In this document: positions 16,659-23,967 of the stretch, in pieces
How positions within the stretch are numbered: the stretch's first letter is position 1
How the letters are laid out: each line of letters starts with the position of its first letter
Assembly (NCBI GenBank): GCA_017983955.1
Contig: JAGOAJ010000006.1
Span: 62,001-126,000 of the forward strand
Source: Burkholderiaceae bacterium
GTDB lineage: Bacteria; Pseudomonadota; Gammaproteobacteria; Burkholderiales; Burkholderiaceae_B
Direction of reading: 5' to 3'
Length of the DNA: 64,000 bases
The notes under the pieces: generated by a model
Databases searched by the model: none
The model's input: the letters and a program-made list of their open reading frames with translations, nothing else
What the model was told of the DNA's origin: nothing
Position numbers and translations under genes: made by a program

Positions 16659-17414
16659 ATGGCTGAAATTTACCTACGCACGATGATTGGTGACGTGGTG
16701 CTGGATGCCGAGTTGCGCGAGGTCCATAGTTCGGATTTACGCATTACCGATAATCCGGTGGAGTCTGGCGCGGCAGTTGGCGACCATGCCGTGCTTGAGC
16801 CGAAAACCGTGCAAATAGAAGGCGTGATTGTTGATTATGAGCCGTCTGCAGACAGCCCGTTTCCGCTTGATGGGTTCGCCCTACGTGGTCCAGAGGACTT
16901 TTTAAACCTCTTGCCGATGGCTATGGATTTCAAAGCGGTAACCACGCAAGCGTCAGCCTATGCAGCGCGAACCTTGGCTTCGTACACCCAGAAATACACC
17001 ACGCAGGCTGATCAAGTGTTCCGGGCTATCGCACCGTGGCTACTAGGTGGCAACGATCAGTCTGGTAGCAGCAGCTCGCGGCTCAACAGTATTTATGAGT
17101 CGTTGCTTGCCCTGCAGATTAAGGGCGAGACAATCGACGTGCAGACAGGGTTGCGGCTATATAAGAGCATGCTGTTGCCGTCTGTTGCCGGGTATATGGA
17201 CCGGCGTGGCGCCATGCAGGTTTCCATTACGGCCCAAGAGCTGTTTGTTGTTGAGACCAAAAAGATCAGCGGCGTGCAGGTGCCATCAGCGGGGGCAAGC
17301 AAATCAGGACGTGCTGGCGCGCAGTCGGCCGCAAAATCGTCGAAGGGTAATACCAGTCCGAAAGATGCGCCGGCAGAGAAAAACCGTAGCGCAATTAAAG
17401 AGGTATTCGGATGA
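16659..17414 (+). CDS. Baseplate hub / Dit-like tail protein
   Basis: A 251-residue protein starting MAEIYLRTMIGDVVLDAELRE. The N-terminal half reads as a beta domain with ITDNPVESGAAVGDHAVLEPKTVQIEGVIVDYEP (in parts), the pattern of Dit-like phage tail proteins in which a fixed-polarity beta domain is followed by a helical region. The last 50 residues are Lys/Ser/Ala-rich and probably flexible. It is directly after the tape measure, where hub components are encoded. Confidence 0.7.
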   Translation: MAEIYLRTMIGDVVLDAELREVHSSDLRITDNPVESGAAVGDHAVLEPKTVQIEGVIVDYEPSADSPFPLDGFALRGPEDFLNLLPMAMDFKAVTTQASAYAARTLASYTQKYTTQADQVFRAIAPWLLGGNDQSGSSSSRLNSIYESLLALQIKGETIDVQTGLRLYKSMLLPSVAGYMDRRGAMQVSITAQELFVVETKKISGVQVPSAGASKSGRAGAQSAAKSSKGNTSPKDAPAEKNRSAIKEVFG

Positions 17415-17728
17415 TCGTAATCCCTGTTGATTCTCACCCGTTCCAAGAGCAGACGTTTGATATTGGCGACACGCGCCTGCGCCTGACCCTTCGCTATAAC
17501 AGTATCGGTGATCAGTGGTCGATGGATGTCTATGACGTGGACGCGGGGCGTTACGACGCGCAAGGGTTGGCCATCGTACTGGGCGTTCCATTGATGTGGC
17601 GCCGGCCTGTCGATTACTTTTTTATGGCCCATGACTTAAGTGCAGCAGGCATAGATCTGACCGGTGGCCAGGATCTGGGCGCTCGCATACAGCTGCTTTG
17701 TGGCCTGAGGTCTGAGGTGGACGAATGA
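17411..17728 (+). CDS. Baseplate plug-family protein
   Basis: A 105-residue beta-rich protein, starting MIVIPVDSHPFQEQTFDIGD, with LRLTLRYNSIGDQWSMDVYD and a downstream GVPLMWRRPVDYFF. This (Y)N....W.(M/L)D(V/I)YD pattern is shared by small baseplate-plug proteins of related myophages. It overlaps both neighbours by 4 bases. Confidence 0.7.
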   Translation: MIVIPVDSHPFQEQTFDIGDTRLRLTLRYNSIGDQWSMDVYDVDAGRYDAQGLAIVLGVPLMWRRPVDYFFMAHDLSAAGIDLTGGQDLGARIQLLCGLRSEVDE

Positions 17729-18567
17729 AACAGTTTGGTAGGCGCTGGCGCCTAGAAATAGGGAGTAAGACTGACGGCATCGAGATCGAGGGACTGCGAG
17801 TGGCGTTTGAGATCACCAAGTCCATTGATGCCAAGCCAAACCTCGGCAAGATTGATGTCTGGAACCTGAACCGCGACAACATGAACAGGATCCTGTCTGG
17901 CGAGCTCAACCTGGTCAAGCTCTGGGTGGGTTACGACACGCTGCGCGTGATCTACGCCGGCGATATCGTCAAAAAGAGGGTTAAGCGCGATGATCTGGAT
18001 TTCATCACTTTGCTTGATTGCGGCGACGGGCATGTGGATTATCAGAACTCGCTGATGACCGTGACGCTGGCGGCTGGATCCACTGAGCGGGATGCTTTAG
18101 AGGCGGCGGCCAAGACTATGAAGAATACCAGGCCAGGGGCAATCGACCTGCCGAATGCTCGGGCGCTGCCACGCGCGCGCGTGCTTACGGGTAATGCGCG
18201 GAACGTGCTTGGTCGGGTGGCCGCTAACAATAACGCTGACTGGTCGGTGCAGGATGGTGAGCTGGTGATGATTCCCGCTGACAAGGTGCTGCCTGGTGAG
18301 GCGGTATTTCTTTCGCAAGAAACGGGGATGATCGGGTCGCCTGAGGCTACAGATAATGGGCTTGAGCTGGCCTGCCTTTGCAATCCAGAGCTACGCGTTG
18401 GTGGCTTGGTGCGTGTGGAATCCATACTTGAGTACTTTAACGGTGACTATAAGATCGTTCACCTGCAGCATGCAGGTGATGGCATCGGAGGCGACTGGCT
18501 ATCAAAAATAACCGTCATTGGTGGCAAGTTTCAGAAAATCGAGAAACCAAAGGGAAAAAATAAATGA
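17725..18567 (+). CDS. Baseplate hub protein (gp44/gp27-like)
   Basis: A 280-residue protein with RWRLEIG at the start, GLRVAFEITKSIDAKPNLGKIDVWNLN (in parts) and LWVGYDTLRVIYAGDIVKKRVKR, followed by DGHVDYQNSLMTVTLAAGST. This is the organisation of hub proteins that form the ring on which the central spike sits. Ends in a basic tail (KIEKPKGKNK) and overlaps the spike gene by 4 bases. Confidence 0.75.
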   Translation: MKQFGRRWRLEIGSKTDGIEIEGLRVAFEITKSIDAKPNLGKIDVWNLNRDNMNRILSGELNLVKLWVGYDTLRVIYAGDIVKKRVKRDDLDFITLLDCGDGHVDYQNSLMTVTLAAGSTERDALEAAAKTMKNTRPGAIDLPNARALPRARVLTGNARNVLGRVAANNNADWSVQDGELVMIPADKVLPGEAVFLSQETGMIGSPEATDNGLELACLCNPELRVGGLVRVESILEYFNGDYKIVHLQHAGDGIGGDWLSKITVIGGKFQKIEKPKGKNK

Positions 18568-19274
18568 GTAACTTCCCGTGGGAAAATCCGTCACTTGAAG
18601 CTGCGACCGGTGCGGTCATTGCCGATACAGTGCGTCAGCTGCGCACTGCCATGCCAGGGCGTGTCGTGAGTTTTGATCCAGGTAGTCAGACGGCGGTGGT
18701 GCAGCCGATGATTCGTATGCTCAAGGCTGACGGCACTGGTGTTGATCTGCCGCCGCTGGGTGATGTGCTGGTGCAGTTTCCCGAGTCGGGAGGCTTTGCC
18801 TTCACGTTTCCGGTAGAGGAAGGTGACGAGGGTCTAGTCGTGATTGCCGATCGTTGCATTGATGGATGGTGGCAGTCTGGCCAGCCCAGCGACCCGATGG
18901 ACTTTCGCCTGCATGACTTATCAGATGGCACATTCATTCCAGGCATCAATTCATTGCCGAATGTCATCCCCGGCTTCGACATGAACGCCATTGTCATGCG
19001 GAAGTTCGACGGTAGCGCCTATTTCAAGATCGATAAGGGCGGCAACATAGAGGGCGATGGCACGCATATGCTGATCAAGTGTCCTGCAACCTTTGAAAAG
19101 TTGGTGACTTATCAAGATGGTATAGCGGGTAAGGCCGGGAGCAACGGCAATAACCTTCAAGGTGACTTTAATGTGGCCGGTGGTGATATTAAGGCTGATG
19201 ATATTAGTCTTAAGAAACACAGAACAAGCGATGTCACCCCAGGTAGTGGCACAAGTGGAGGGCCAGTGCCATGA
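18564..19274 (+). CDS. Gp138-type membrane-puncturing spike protein
   Basis: The 236-residue protein has an N-terminal OB-like domain (residues about 25-120: AMPGRVVSFDPGSQTAVVQPMIR, then PLGDVLVQFPESGGFAFTFPVEEGDEGLVVIADR read in parts, and WWQSGQ) that matches the Gp138 N-terminal family. The rest is a beta-helix-like segment with Gly and Asp repeats. Such trimers form the needle that pierces the outer membrane when the sheath contracts. Confidence 0.82.
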   Translation: MSNFPWENPSLEAATGAVIADTVRQLRTAMPGRVVSFDPGSQTAVVQPMIRMLKADGTGVDLPPLGDVLVQFPESGGFAFTFPVEEGDEGLVVIADRCIDGWWQSGQPSDPMDFRLHDLSDGTFIPGINSLPNVIPGFDMNAIVMRKFDGSAYFKIDKGGNIEGDGTHMLIKCPATFEKLVTYQDGIAGKAGSNGNNLQGDFNVAGGDIKADDISLKKHRTSDVTPGSGTSGGPVP

Positions 19275-19636
19275 GGGTACGCCGCAACGATGCCAATAAC
19301 GACTGGACCTTCGGGCGTGGGCGGGCCAGCTACGCAGCCACCAGCGAGTCCGTAGCCCAGCGTGTCAAAACCCGGCTGCAGTCCTTCTTTCGGGACTGGT
19401 TCTTAGACCTGGACCATGGGCTGCCGTGGTTCGCCCGCCTTGAGAAACCCGCGGACCTGCCGCGCATAGAGGCGGACGTGAGGCGTTGTATTTTGGAAAC
19501 TCCAGGCGTAGAGACCTTGCTGTCTTTTGATATGACGCTAAACCCGGATACGCGTCACCTGGTAATTAATGTGACCGTGCGAGATGTGTACGGTGAAGAA
19601 ATGCCAATTAGAGCCAGTCGCCAATCATCACAATAG
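19271..19636 (+). CDS. Baseplate wedge protein, gp25/GpW-like
   Basis: A 121-residue protein with AQRVKTRLQSFFRDWFLDLDHGLPW (in parts, residues about 32-56), then IEADVRRCILETPGVETLLSFDM, the order seen in phage wedge proteins of the gp25/GpW-like group (also known as the lysozyme-like wedge). It precedes the baseplate J gene as in other contractile systems. A terminator-like hairpin follows its stop directly. Confidence 0.78.
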   Translation: MRVRRNDANNDWTFGRGRASYAATSESVAQRVKTRLQSFFRDWFLDLDHGLPWFARLEKPADLPRIEADVRRCILETPGVETLLSFDMTLNPDTRHLVINVTVRDVYGEEMPIRASRQSSQ

Positions 19637-19658
19637 CCGCCCTCGAGGCGGTTTTTTT
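19637..19658 (+). terminator. Terminator-like hairpin inside the late operon
   Basis: Stem CCGCC / GGCGG with a 5-base loop followed by seven T. It lies in the 35-bp gap between the wedge and baseplate J genes, although the same operon clearly continues. Confidence 0.75.
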
Positions 19659-19671
19659 ATGGGTTGAAATT

Positions 19672-20817
19672 ATGGGCCAGTTAACCAGTGCTGGATATGT
19701 GCCAGAGCGTCTGGACGCAATCCTGGTCACGCTTGATCAAGGTTTTCGCGCGATCTACGGCGACGATATCAATACAGACCCGGATACACCAGATGGTCAG
19801 ATGATTGGCTTGATTGCTCAAATCAAGGCCGACCTTGAGGAACTGGGCGAGGCTATCTACCGCGCCCTGGATCCAGATCATGCTGGCGGTGTCTGGCTCG
19901 AACAGCGCGTTGCGTACGCTGGGCTGCTGCGTCGTCGCTCTGCGTATAGCTATTTGCGCCGTGTGGCCCTTGCAGGTACACCTGGCGAGCCAGTGCTTAC
20001 AGCCAGTGTTGTTCAGGATGAAAGCAAGCAACGCTGGCAGTTAGTCGCTGATGCGGTGTTCGCTCCAGATGGTAGTGTCCGTGCGGATTTTCGTAGCGTT
20101 GAAAAAGGTGCTTTCGAGCTGTCTGATGGTGTCGAGCTTGAAATTATTACTAAAACACGAGGGTGGTCGGGCGCAGTTACGACAGAGCCAGCGGAGGTGG
20201 GAGCAGAAGAAGAGCGGGATCCTGTATTACTTAATCGCTTTTACAAATCCCGGTCGCGTGGTGCGCAAAACAGTGTCGATGGCATAGAGGCCAACATTGG
20301 CCAACTGCCTGACGTTCGGGAGGTTATCTGTTTAGAGAATGATGGTGACTCTACTGATGAGGATGGTGTGCCCCGAAAATCGATCAACGTCATTGTTGAT
20401 GGCGGCAATGATGCTGATATTGCTCAGGTGATTTTTGACTATAAAACAGCGGGTACTGGTATGCGTGGTGACGTACAGGTAAACGTTATTGATAAGCGTG
20501 GCCGTACTCGACCGACCCGCTTTGATCGTCCTGCGGAAGTAGATTGCGGTGTTTATATTGAGGTAGAGCGAAACGCTGATTACACCGCTATTGATACTGA
20601 TGCTATCAAGGCGGCAATTGTCGCGACGGCTTTCTTAACTGGGCAGGACGTGCAGCATTCACGGATGTATTCCCCGATTAATACGGTACCAGGGTTCTGG
20701 GTGTCGCTGTTAAAGATAGGTCGTGTCGGCAGTGCATTGGCTGAATCGAATATTGCCATTGGTGTCCGGGAAAAAGCACGGTTTTCAGCGGTTGATATAG
20801 AGGTCATTGTGCTATGA
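19672..20817 (+). CDS. Baseplate J-like protein
   Basis: Wedge component that connects hub and fibres. The 381-residue protein has the Baseplate_J order: FRAIYGDDINTDPDTPDGQMIGLIAQ (in parts, residues about 26-50), YAGLLRRRSAYSYLRRV, a central beta domain, ARGAQNSVDGIEANIGQLPDVREV-type sequence near 200, and a C-terminal FSAVDIEVIVL. Overlaps the next gene by 4 bases. Confidence 0.88.
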   Translation: MGQLTSAGYVPERLDAILVTLDQGFRAIYGDDINTDPDTPDGQMIGLIAQIKADLEELGEAIYRALDPDHAGGVWLEQRVAYAGLLRRRSAYSYLRRVALAGTPGEPVLTASVVQDESKQRWQLVADAVFAPDGSVRADFRSVEKGAFELSDGVELEIITKTRGWSGAVTTEPAEVGAEEERDPVLLNRFYKSRSRGAQNSVDGIEANIGQLPDVREVICLENDGDSTDEDGVPRKSINVIVDGGNDADIAQVIFDYKTAGTGMRGDVQVNVIDKRGRTRPTRFDRPAEVDCGVYIEVERNADYTAIDTDAIKAAIVATAFLTGQDVQHSRMYSPINTVPGFWVSLLKIGRVGSALAESNIAIGVREKARFSAVDIEVIVL

Positions 20818-21467
20818 GCTACGACCGTCTGCTGATCTGGCAATACAAAGGCAAGCCCCGTGCGACCGCCACGGCCAAGCTTCTTAATGACACGTTTGCC
20901 GAAACGTGGAAGGGTTTCGCATCTTTGCCGCTGGCGTTGTCGATAGATGATGCCGAAGGTAAAAATCTTGACCTGGTCGGCAAGCACGTGGGTCAGTCAC
21001 GTGTACTTACCGGCCTAGCGCCGCGCACGCTGTTTGCCTTTGATGGTGCAGTTAGCGGGCAAGGATTCGCTCGTGGAGGGCAGGGTGGTGGCCGTTGGTA
21101 CCGCTTAGGTGATCCGTTGACCGAGTCAGTACGGCTTGATGATCCTGATTACCGATTTCTTATTAAGTGCCGCATCGCTAAAAACTACATGACGGGCACC
21201 ATCGAAAACCTGTCGGGCATGCTGGAGTTTATTTTTGGGCCAGCCAGCGCTGTGTATGACCTGTATGACATGGATGTATCGGTCTTGATCCAGGCCGATG
21301 CTGTGACTGACTTTAAGCGCTACGCCATTCAAGAGCTCGACATATTGCCACGACCTGCAGGCGTAGGAATCAAGTTTTATTTGGCCGTGCCTGAAGTGGC
21401 ATTGGGCTTTTACGGCGCCCCAAACAGCGCCGGATTCAATAACGGTGTTTTTGCGAGAATCCTATGA
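20814..21467 (+). CDS. Tail protein, DUF2612 type
   Basis: A 217-residue protein following baseplate J, the place of gpI-like or DUF2612 proteins that link wedges to the tail fibre. It has PDYRFLIKCRIAKNYMTGTIENL (in parts), close to the DUF2612 pattern (D..yR.ll..ri..N...Gt...l...l). The C-terminus VALGFYGAPNSAGFNNGVFARIL is short and Gly-rich. Confidence 0.78.
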   Translation: MSYDRLLIWQYKGKPRATATAKLLNDTFAETWKGFASLPLALSIDDAEGKNLDLVGKHVGQSRVLTGLAPRTLFAFDGAVSGQGFARGGQGGGRWYRLGDPLTESVRLDDPDYRFLIKCRIAKNYMTGTIENLSGMLEFIFGPASAVYDLYDMDVSVLIQADAVTDFKRYAIQELDILPRPAGVGIKFYLAVPEVALGFYGAPNSAGFNNGVFARIL

Positions 21468-22528
21468 CGATATATACCCGTCCTGATGAAAAAGTGTTTG
21501 CCTCGGGCGCAAAGCCGGGGGAGGTGGTGCCATTTCCGGATGTGCTGCGCGGTTGGGGTTTGACATTCGAGCAGGCCGAGGGCAAACCACCTATGGAATG
21601 GATGAATGCGGCGTTTCTGCGCGCAGATGAGGCTATCCGGTACTTAATCCAGCGGGGACTGCCTGAATGGGCAGCGGCGGAGGACTACCCTGCCGGCGCA
21701 TTTGTGCAGCATGGCATCAAGGCATACCGGGCGTTGACTGCGAATAGCAATGTGCAGCCAGGCACTGCCGCTGCCACATGGGCTGAACTTGTGCCTAACG
21801 CATCAACCACAACTAAAGGCCTGATAGAGATTGCAACAGCGACAGAGGCTAAAGACCTGGCCAGTGCGCTGCTGGCCATCACCCCATCAACACTGGGGGC
21901 TGTGCTTGAAGGTTATGGGTCTGATCTGCCTCGCGTTAAAACCTTTGCCCAAGCCGTCGCCCTTACTGAAAATGTCGGCCCCATTATCGTTATCGGCATG
22001 GACGGCGTGTGGGAGTGGGTCGAGACAGCGTACTTCACCGGCTACAGACACCCTCGCTGCGGCGCAGACGAGGACGGCTGGACGCCCGAGCCGCTGCCGT
22101 TTCAGATTTCAGCGACTGGCGGTACCTGGCGTGAGTCTGACGAGAAAGAGCGCCGTGTGATCGCGGTGTATAGGGAGCATGGGAGGGTAGTGACCCCAGC
22201 TAACTGGAAAGCTGGGCAGGACATGATTGCGGACATCGGTGGTGGCAACTGGAAAGCGCCCGATAAACAGAATATGTTCATGCGAAAAAGCGGAACTGAC
22301 GCTGACACTGCAAATGCAAGGACGCTGGGGTCTTATCGGATTTGGTCTACAAGACCCTTGGCAATACAAACCTGGAGTCAATCAGCTTTCGATTCTACAG
22401 GCGGCCCATATCTTGTTGGCGCCGACGTAGGAGGAATCCTAGGCGGATTGTCGTCAGGAATGTACCCTTCACCTCCAGCAGAGACAGCGCCTGTTAGCAC
22501 TGCTGCAGGCCCATACGTCCACGCTTAG
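21464..22528 (+). CDS. Tail fibre protein with exchangeable C-terminus
   Basis: A 354-residue fibre. Residues 1-281 are constant: an attachment domain (about 1-70), a carbohydrate-binding-like segment WAAAEDYPAGAFVQHGIKAYRA (about 69-90), and a stalk. Residues 282-354 are encoded by cassette A, which starts with TANARTLG at a repeated DNA site and ends AAGPYVHA. Three silent alternative ends lie downstream, two inverted. The fibre should decide receptor choice. The chaperone at 23,344 follows the array. Confidence 0.88.
   Translation: MTIYTRPDEKVFASGAKPGEVVPFPDVLRGWGLTFEQAEGKPPMEWMNAAFLRADEAIRYLIQRGLPEWAAAEDYPAGAFVQHGIKAYRALTANSNVQPGTAAATWAELVPNASTTTKGLIEIATATEAKDLASALLAITPSTLGAVLEGYGSDLPRVKTFAQAVALTENVGPIIVIGMDGVWEWVETAYFTGYRHPRCGADEDGWTPEPLPFQISATGGTWRESDEKERRVIAVYREHGRVVTPANWKAGQDMIADIGGGNWKAPDKQNMFMRKSGTDADTANARTLGSYRIWSTRPLAIQTWSQSAFDSTGGPYLVGADVGGILGGLSSGMYPSPPAETAPVSTAAGPYVHA
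22307..22330 (+). repeat. Shufflon site A
   Basis: 24-bp site opening with the invariant ACTGCAAATGC and ending CGCTGGGG. It is identical over all 24 bp to site C, which lies in inverted orientation 738 bp across. It encodes TANARTLG in the expressed fibre. Confidence 0.9.
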
Positions 22529-22538
22529 TGTCTACACC

Positions 22539-22562
22539 ACTGCAAATGCGATGCCACTGGGC
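22539..22562 (+). repeat. Shufflon site B
   Basis: Same orientation as A. The first 11 bases ACTGCAAATGC are identical; the right half differs but keeps CTGGG (GATGCCACTGGGC). Encodes TANAMPLG at the head of silent cassette B. Confidence 0.82.
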
Positions 22563-22826
22563 GAATACCAGGCTGCTGCGATGCAGGTTATTACTGGCAT
22601 TATCAATAGCCGCCCAGCGACGGGCGTCCCTGGGCCTATCTCGGGTGCTACCGGAGCGTTCAGGTGGAGCCAGCAAACAGGCTCTGGCGGGGCTGTACCA
22701 GTAAATCCGTCAGGGTCTACTGGAAATACAGACCAAACCTTTTTTGATAGTTCTCGCGTGGCTAAGACCTCACCGGTAGAAACTCGGGTAGCGGGGCCGC
22801 GTGCGGCACCATATATACATATTTAG
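22539..22826 (+). other. Silent fibre cassette B
   Basis: Open without a start codon at its beginning, 95 codons, then TAG. It is Gly/Ser/Thr-rich (SGATGAFRWSQQTGSGGAVP) and ends GPRAAPYIHI. It is the longest of the four tips and starts 10 bases after the expressed stop. Confidence 0.82.
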
Positions 22827-23044
22827 ACATGAATGTAAGGGGCAACATCGGACGATTCCGGGCGCGATTCTGCGCCGCCCGATGAGGTCATAGTGCTGAA
22901 ATAGGTTCCGTCATAAGGAGTTATATACGTTCTCCACCCGCCTGATCCTCCTGACCCTGATGCTGAGTAGGGCCTTGTTGTGCTGTGTGTATGGGCTTTG
23001 TTTTGGTTTGGTTGATAGGTCCCCAGCGTCCTTGCATTTGCAGT
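22823..23044 (-). other. Silent fibre cassette C (inverted)
   Basis: Read on the - strand from site C it encodes 73 residues: TANARTLGTYQPNQNKAHTH, then a Ser/Gly-rich run and ITPYDGTYFSTMTSSGGAES, ending DVAPYIHV. Its stop shares bases with the cassette B stop. Confidence 0.85.
23021..23044 (-). repeat. Shufflon site C
   Basis: Perfect 24-bp inverted copy of site A. Confidence 0.9.
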
Positions 23045-23056
23045 TAAGAGTACGGA

Positions 23057-23287
23057 TTAAACGTGGACGTATGCATCGACCCTGGTGTGTACAGGTGCAG
23101 TTTCTGCTGTGCCCGCTAATGCAGTGGAATCAGAGTTAAGCAAGGCCGGCGGATTTGACACACTTGATGGTGAAAGTATATGGCTTGATCCTCCTGCTGG
23201 CGCGTTCAACACTCGTGAAAAACCATCGTGTTCGTGCGCCTTAAATGTGTCTACCTTGCTGATACCTAGAGTCGTTGCATTTGCAGT
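23057..23287 (-). other. Silent fibre cassette D (inverted)
   Basis: Read on the - strand from site D it encodes 76 residues: TANATTLGISKVDTFKAHEH, then a Pro/Ser-rich part including LNAPAGGSSHILSPSS, ending TRVDAYVHV before TAA. Confidence 0.85.
23264..23287 (-). repeat. Shufflon site D
   Basis: Inverted orientation to A; shares ACTGCAAATGCAA and then diverges at several positions (CGACTCTAGGT). It forms the outer right edge of the array. Confidence 0.85.
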
Positions 23288-23343
23288 GTCGTGTACCTAA
23301 TCTAATTTATTAACTACGCCCCTTCGCTGGGGCTGGAGTCGTT

Positions 23344-23967
23344 ATGTTGCAAGCTTATCAAGTCGATGCTCATAGCATCTTAATGGGCGATGGCCTTGTG
23401 CGCGAGGTTCATAGCAAAGGCCATCTGCAGGTATTGGTCGCCCCTCCTAGTCGTCCTGCAGGGCAGCTGGCTCGTTGGGTCACTGAGCTATGCCCTGTAC
23501 GTGATATTTCGTACGGCGAAGATGGTACTGGTCAGTGGCTGCTTGAGCCTGACCATCGCAAAACACTTCTGTACCAGACGACAGATGGCCAGGCCTACAC
23601 GCTGGGCACCGAAACAGAGCAGGGCAGTTACCCTGGCTGGGGTGATCTTCCTAGCTGGCTAACCGACGTGGAGCGACCAGGCCGCTTCCACAACTGGGTA
23701 ACCAACAAGTGGGTGCTGGACGAGGCTGCTAAGTTGGATAGCGACAAGGGGCAGGAACGTGCCTGGAGAGATAGCGAGATTGCCAGAATCACCTGGTTGC
23801 GTGACAGGCACCGAGACGAGGGCGAGCAGGGCCTACAAACTACGCTTACGGCAGAGCAATACGGTGATCTCGTCGAATATATACAGGCGCTGCGTGATTG
23901 GCCTGCCGACGTGGGGTTTCCCGTTGCGGCCAGCCGTCCAGCTATTCCTGCGTGGTTGGTTGCTTAG
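23344..23967 (+). CDS. Tail fibre assembly chaperone
   Basis: A 207-residue protein just after the cassette array; GGAG stands 7 bases before its start. The C-terminal half has the typical pattern of fibre-assembly proteins: WVLDEAAKLDSDKGQERAWRDSEIARITWLRDRHRDE (in parts), LTAEQYGDLVEYIQALRDWP, then P-rich PAIPAWLV. It presumably folds or attaches every fibre variant. Its stop overlaps that of the leftward recombinase by 4 bases. Confidence 0.78.
   Translation: MLQAYQVDAHSILMGDGLVREVHSKGHLQVLVAPPSRPAGQLARWVTELCPVRDISYGEDGTGQWLLEPDHRKTLLYQTTDGQAYTLGTETEQGSYPGWGDLPSWLTDVERPGRFHNWVTNKWVLDEAAKLDSDKGQERAWRDSEIARITWLRDRHRDEGEQGLQTTLTAEQYGDLVEYIQALRDWPADVGFPVAASRPAIPAWLVA

Larger units (their letters stand above)
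22307..23287. other. Invertible tail-fibre C-terminus array (shufflon-like)
   Basis: Four partial coding cassettes, A and B on the + strand and C and D on the - strand, each open from a shared recombination-site sequence to a stop codon: A 22,307-22,528; B 22,539-22,826; C 23,044-22,823; D 23,287-23,057. They encode 73, 95, 73 and 76 residues. All begin T-A-N-A..-L-G in the same codon phase and end GPYVHA, APYIHI, APYIHV or DAYVHV, with unrelated middles. B and C meet tail to tail with overlapping stops. Inversions between opposite sites would put each end on the constant fibre in frame. An Rci-like recombinase is encoded nearby. Confidence 0.88.

Noticed and set aside
22551-22826. Separate 91-aa gene inside the fibre array
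   Set aside because: It is the inner part of silent cassette B, whose open frame starts earlier at the recombination site without a start codon.
23085-23300. 71-aa rightward gene in the array
   Set aside because: It is the complement of inverted cassette D, which reads as a coherent fibre end on the other strand.
21464-23343. Diversity-generating retroelement as source of fibre variation
   Set aside because: No reverse transcriptase or template repeat seen; variation is by cassette inversion.
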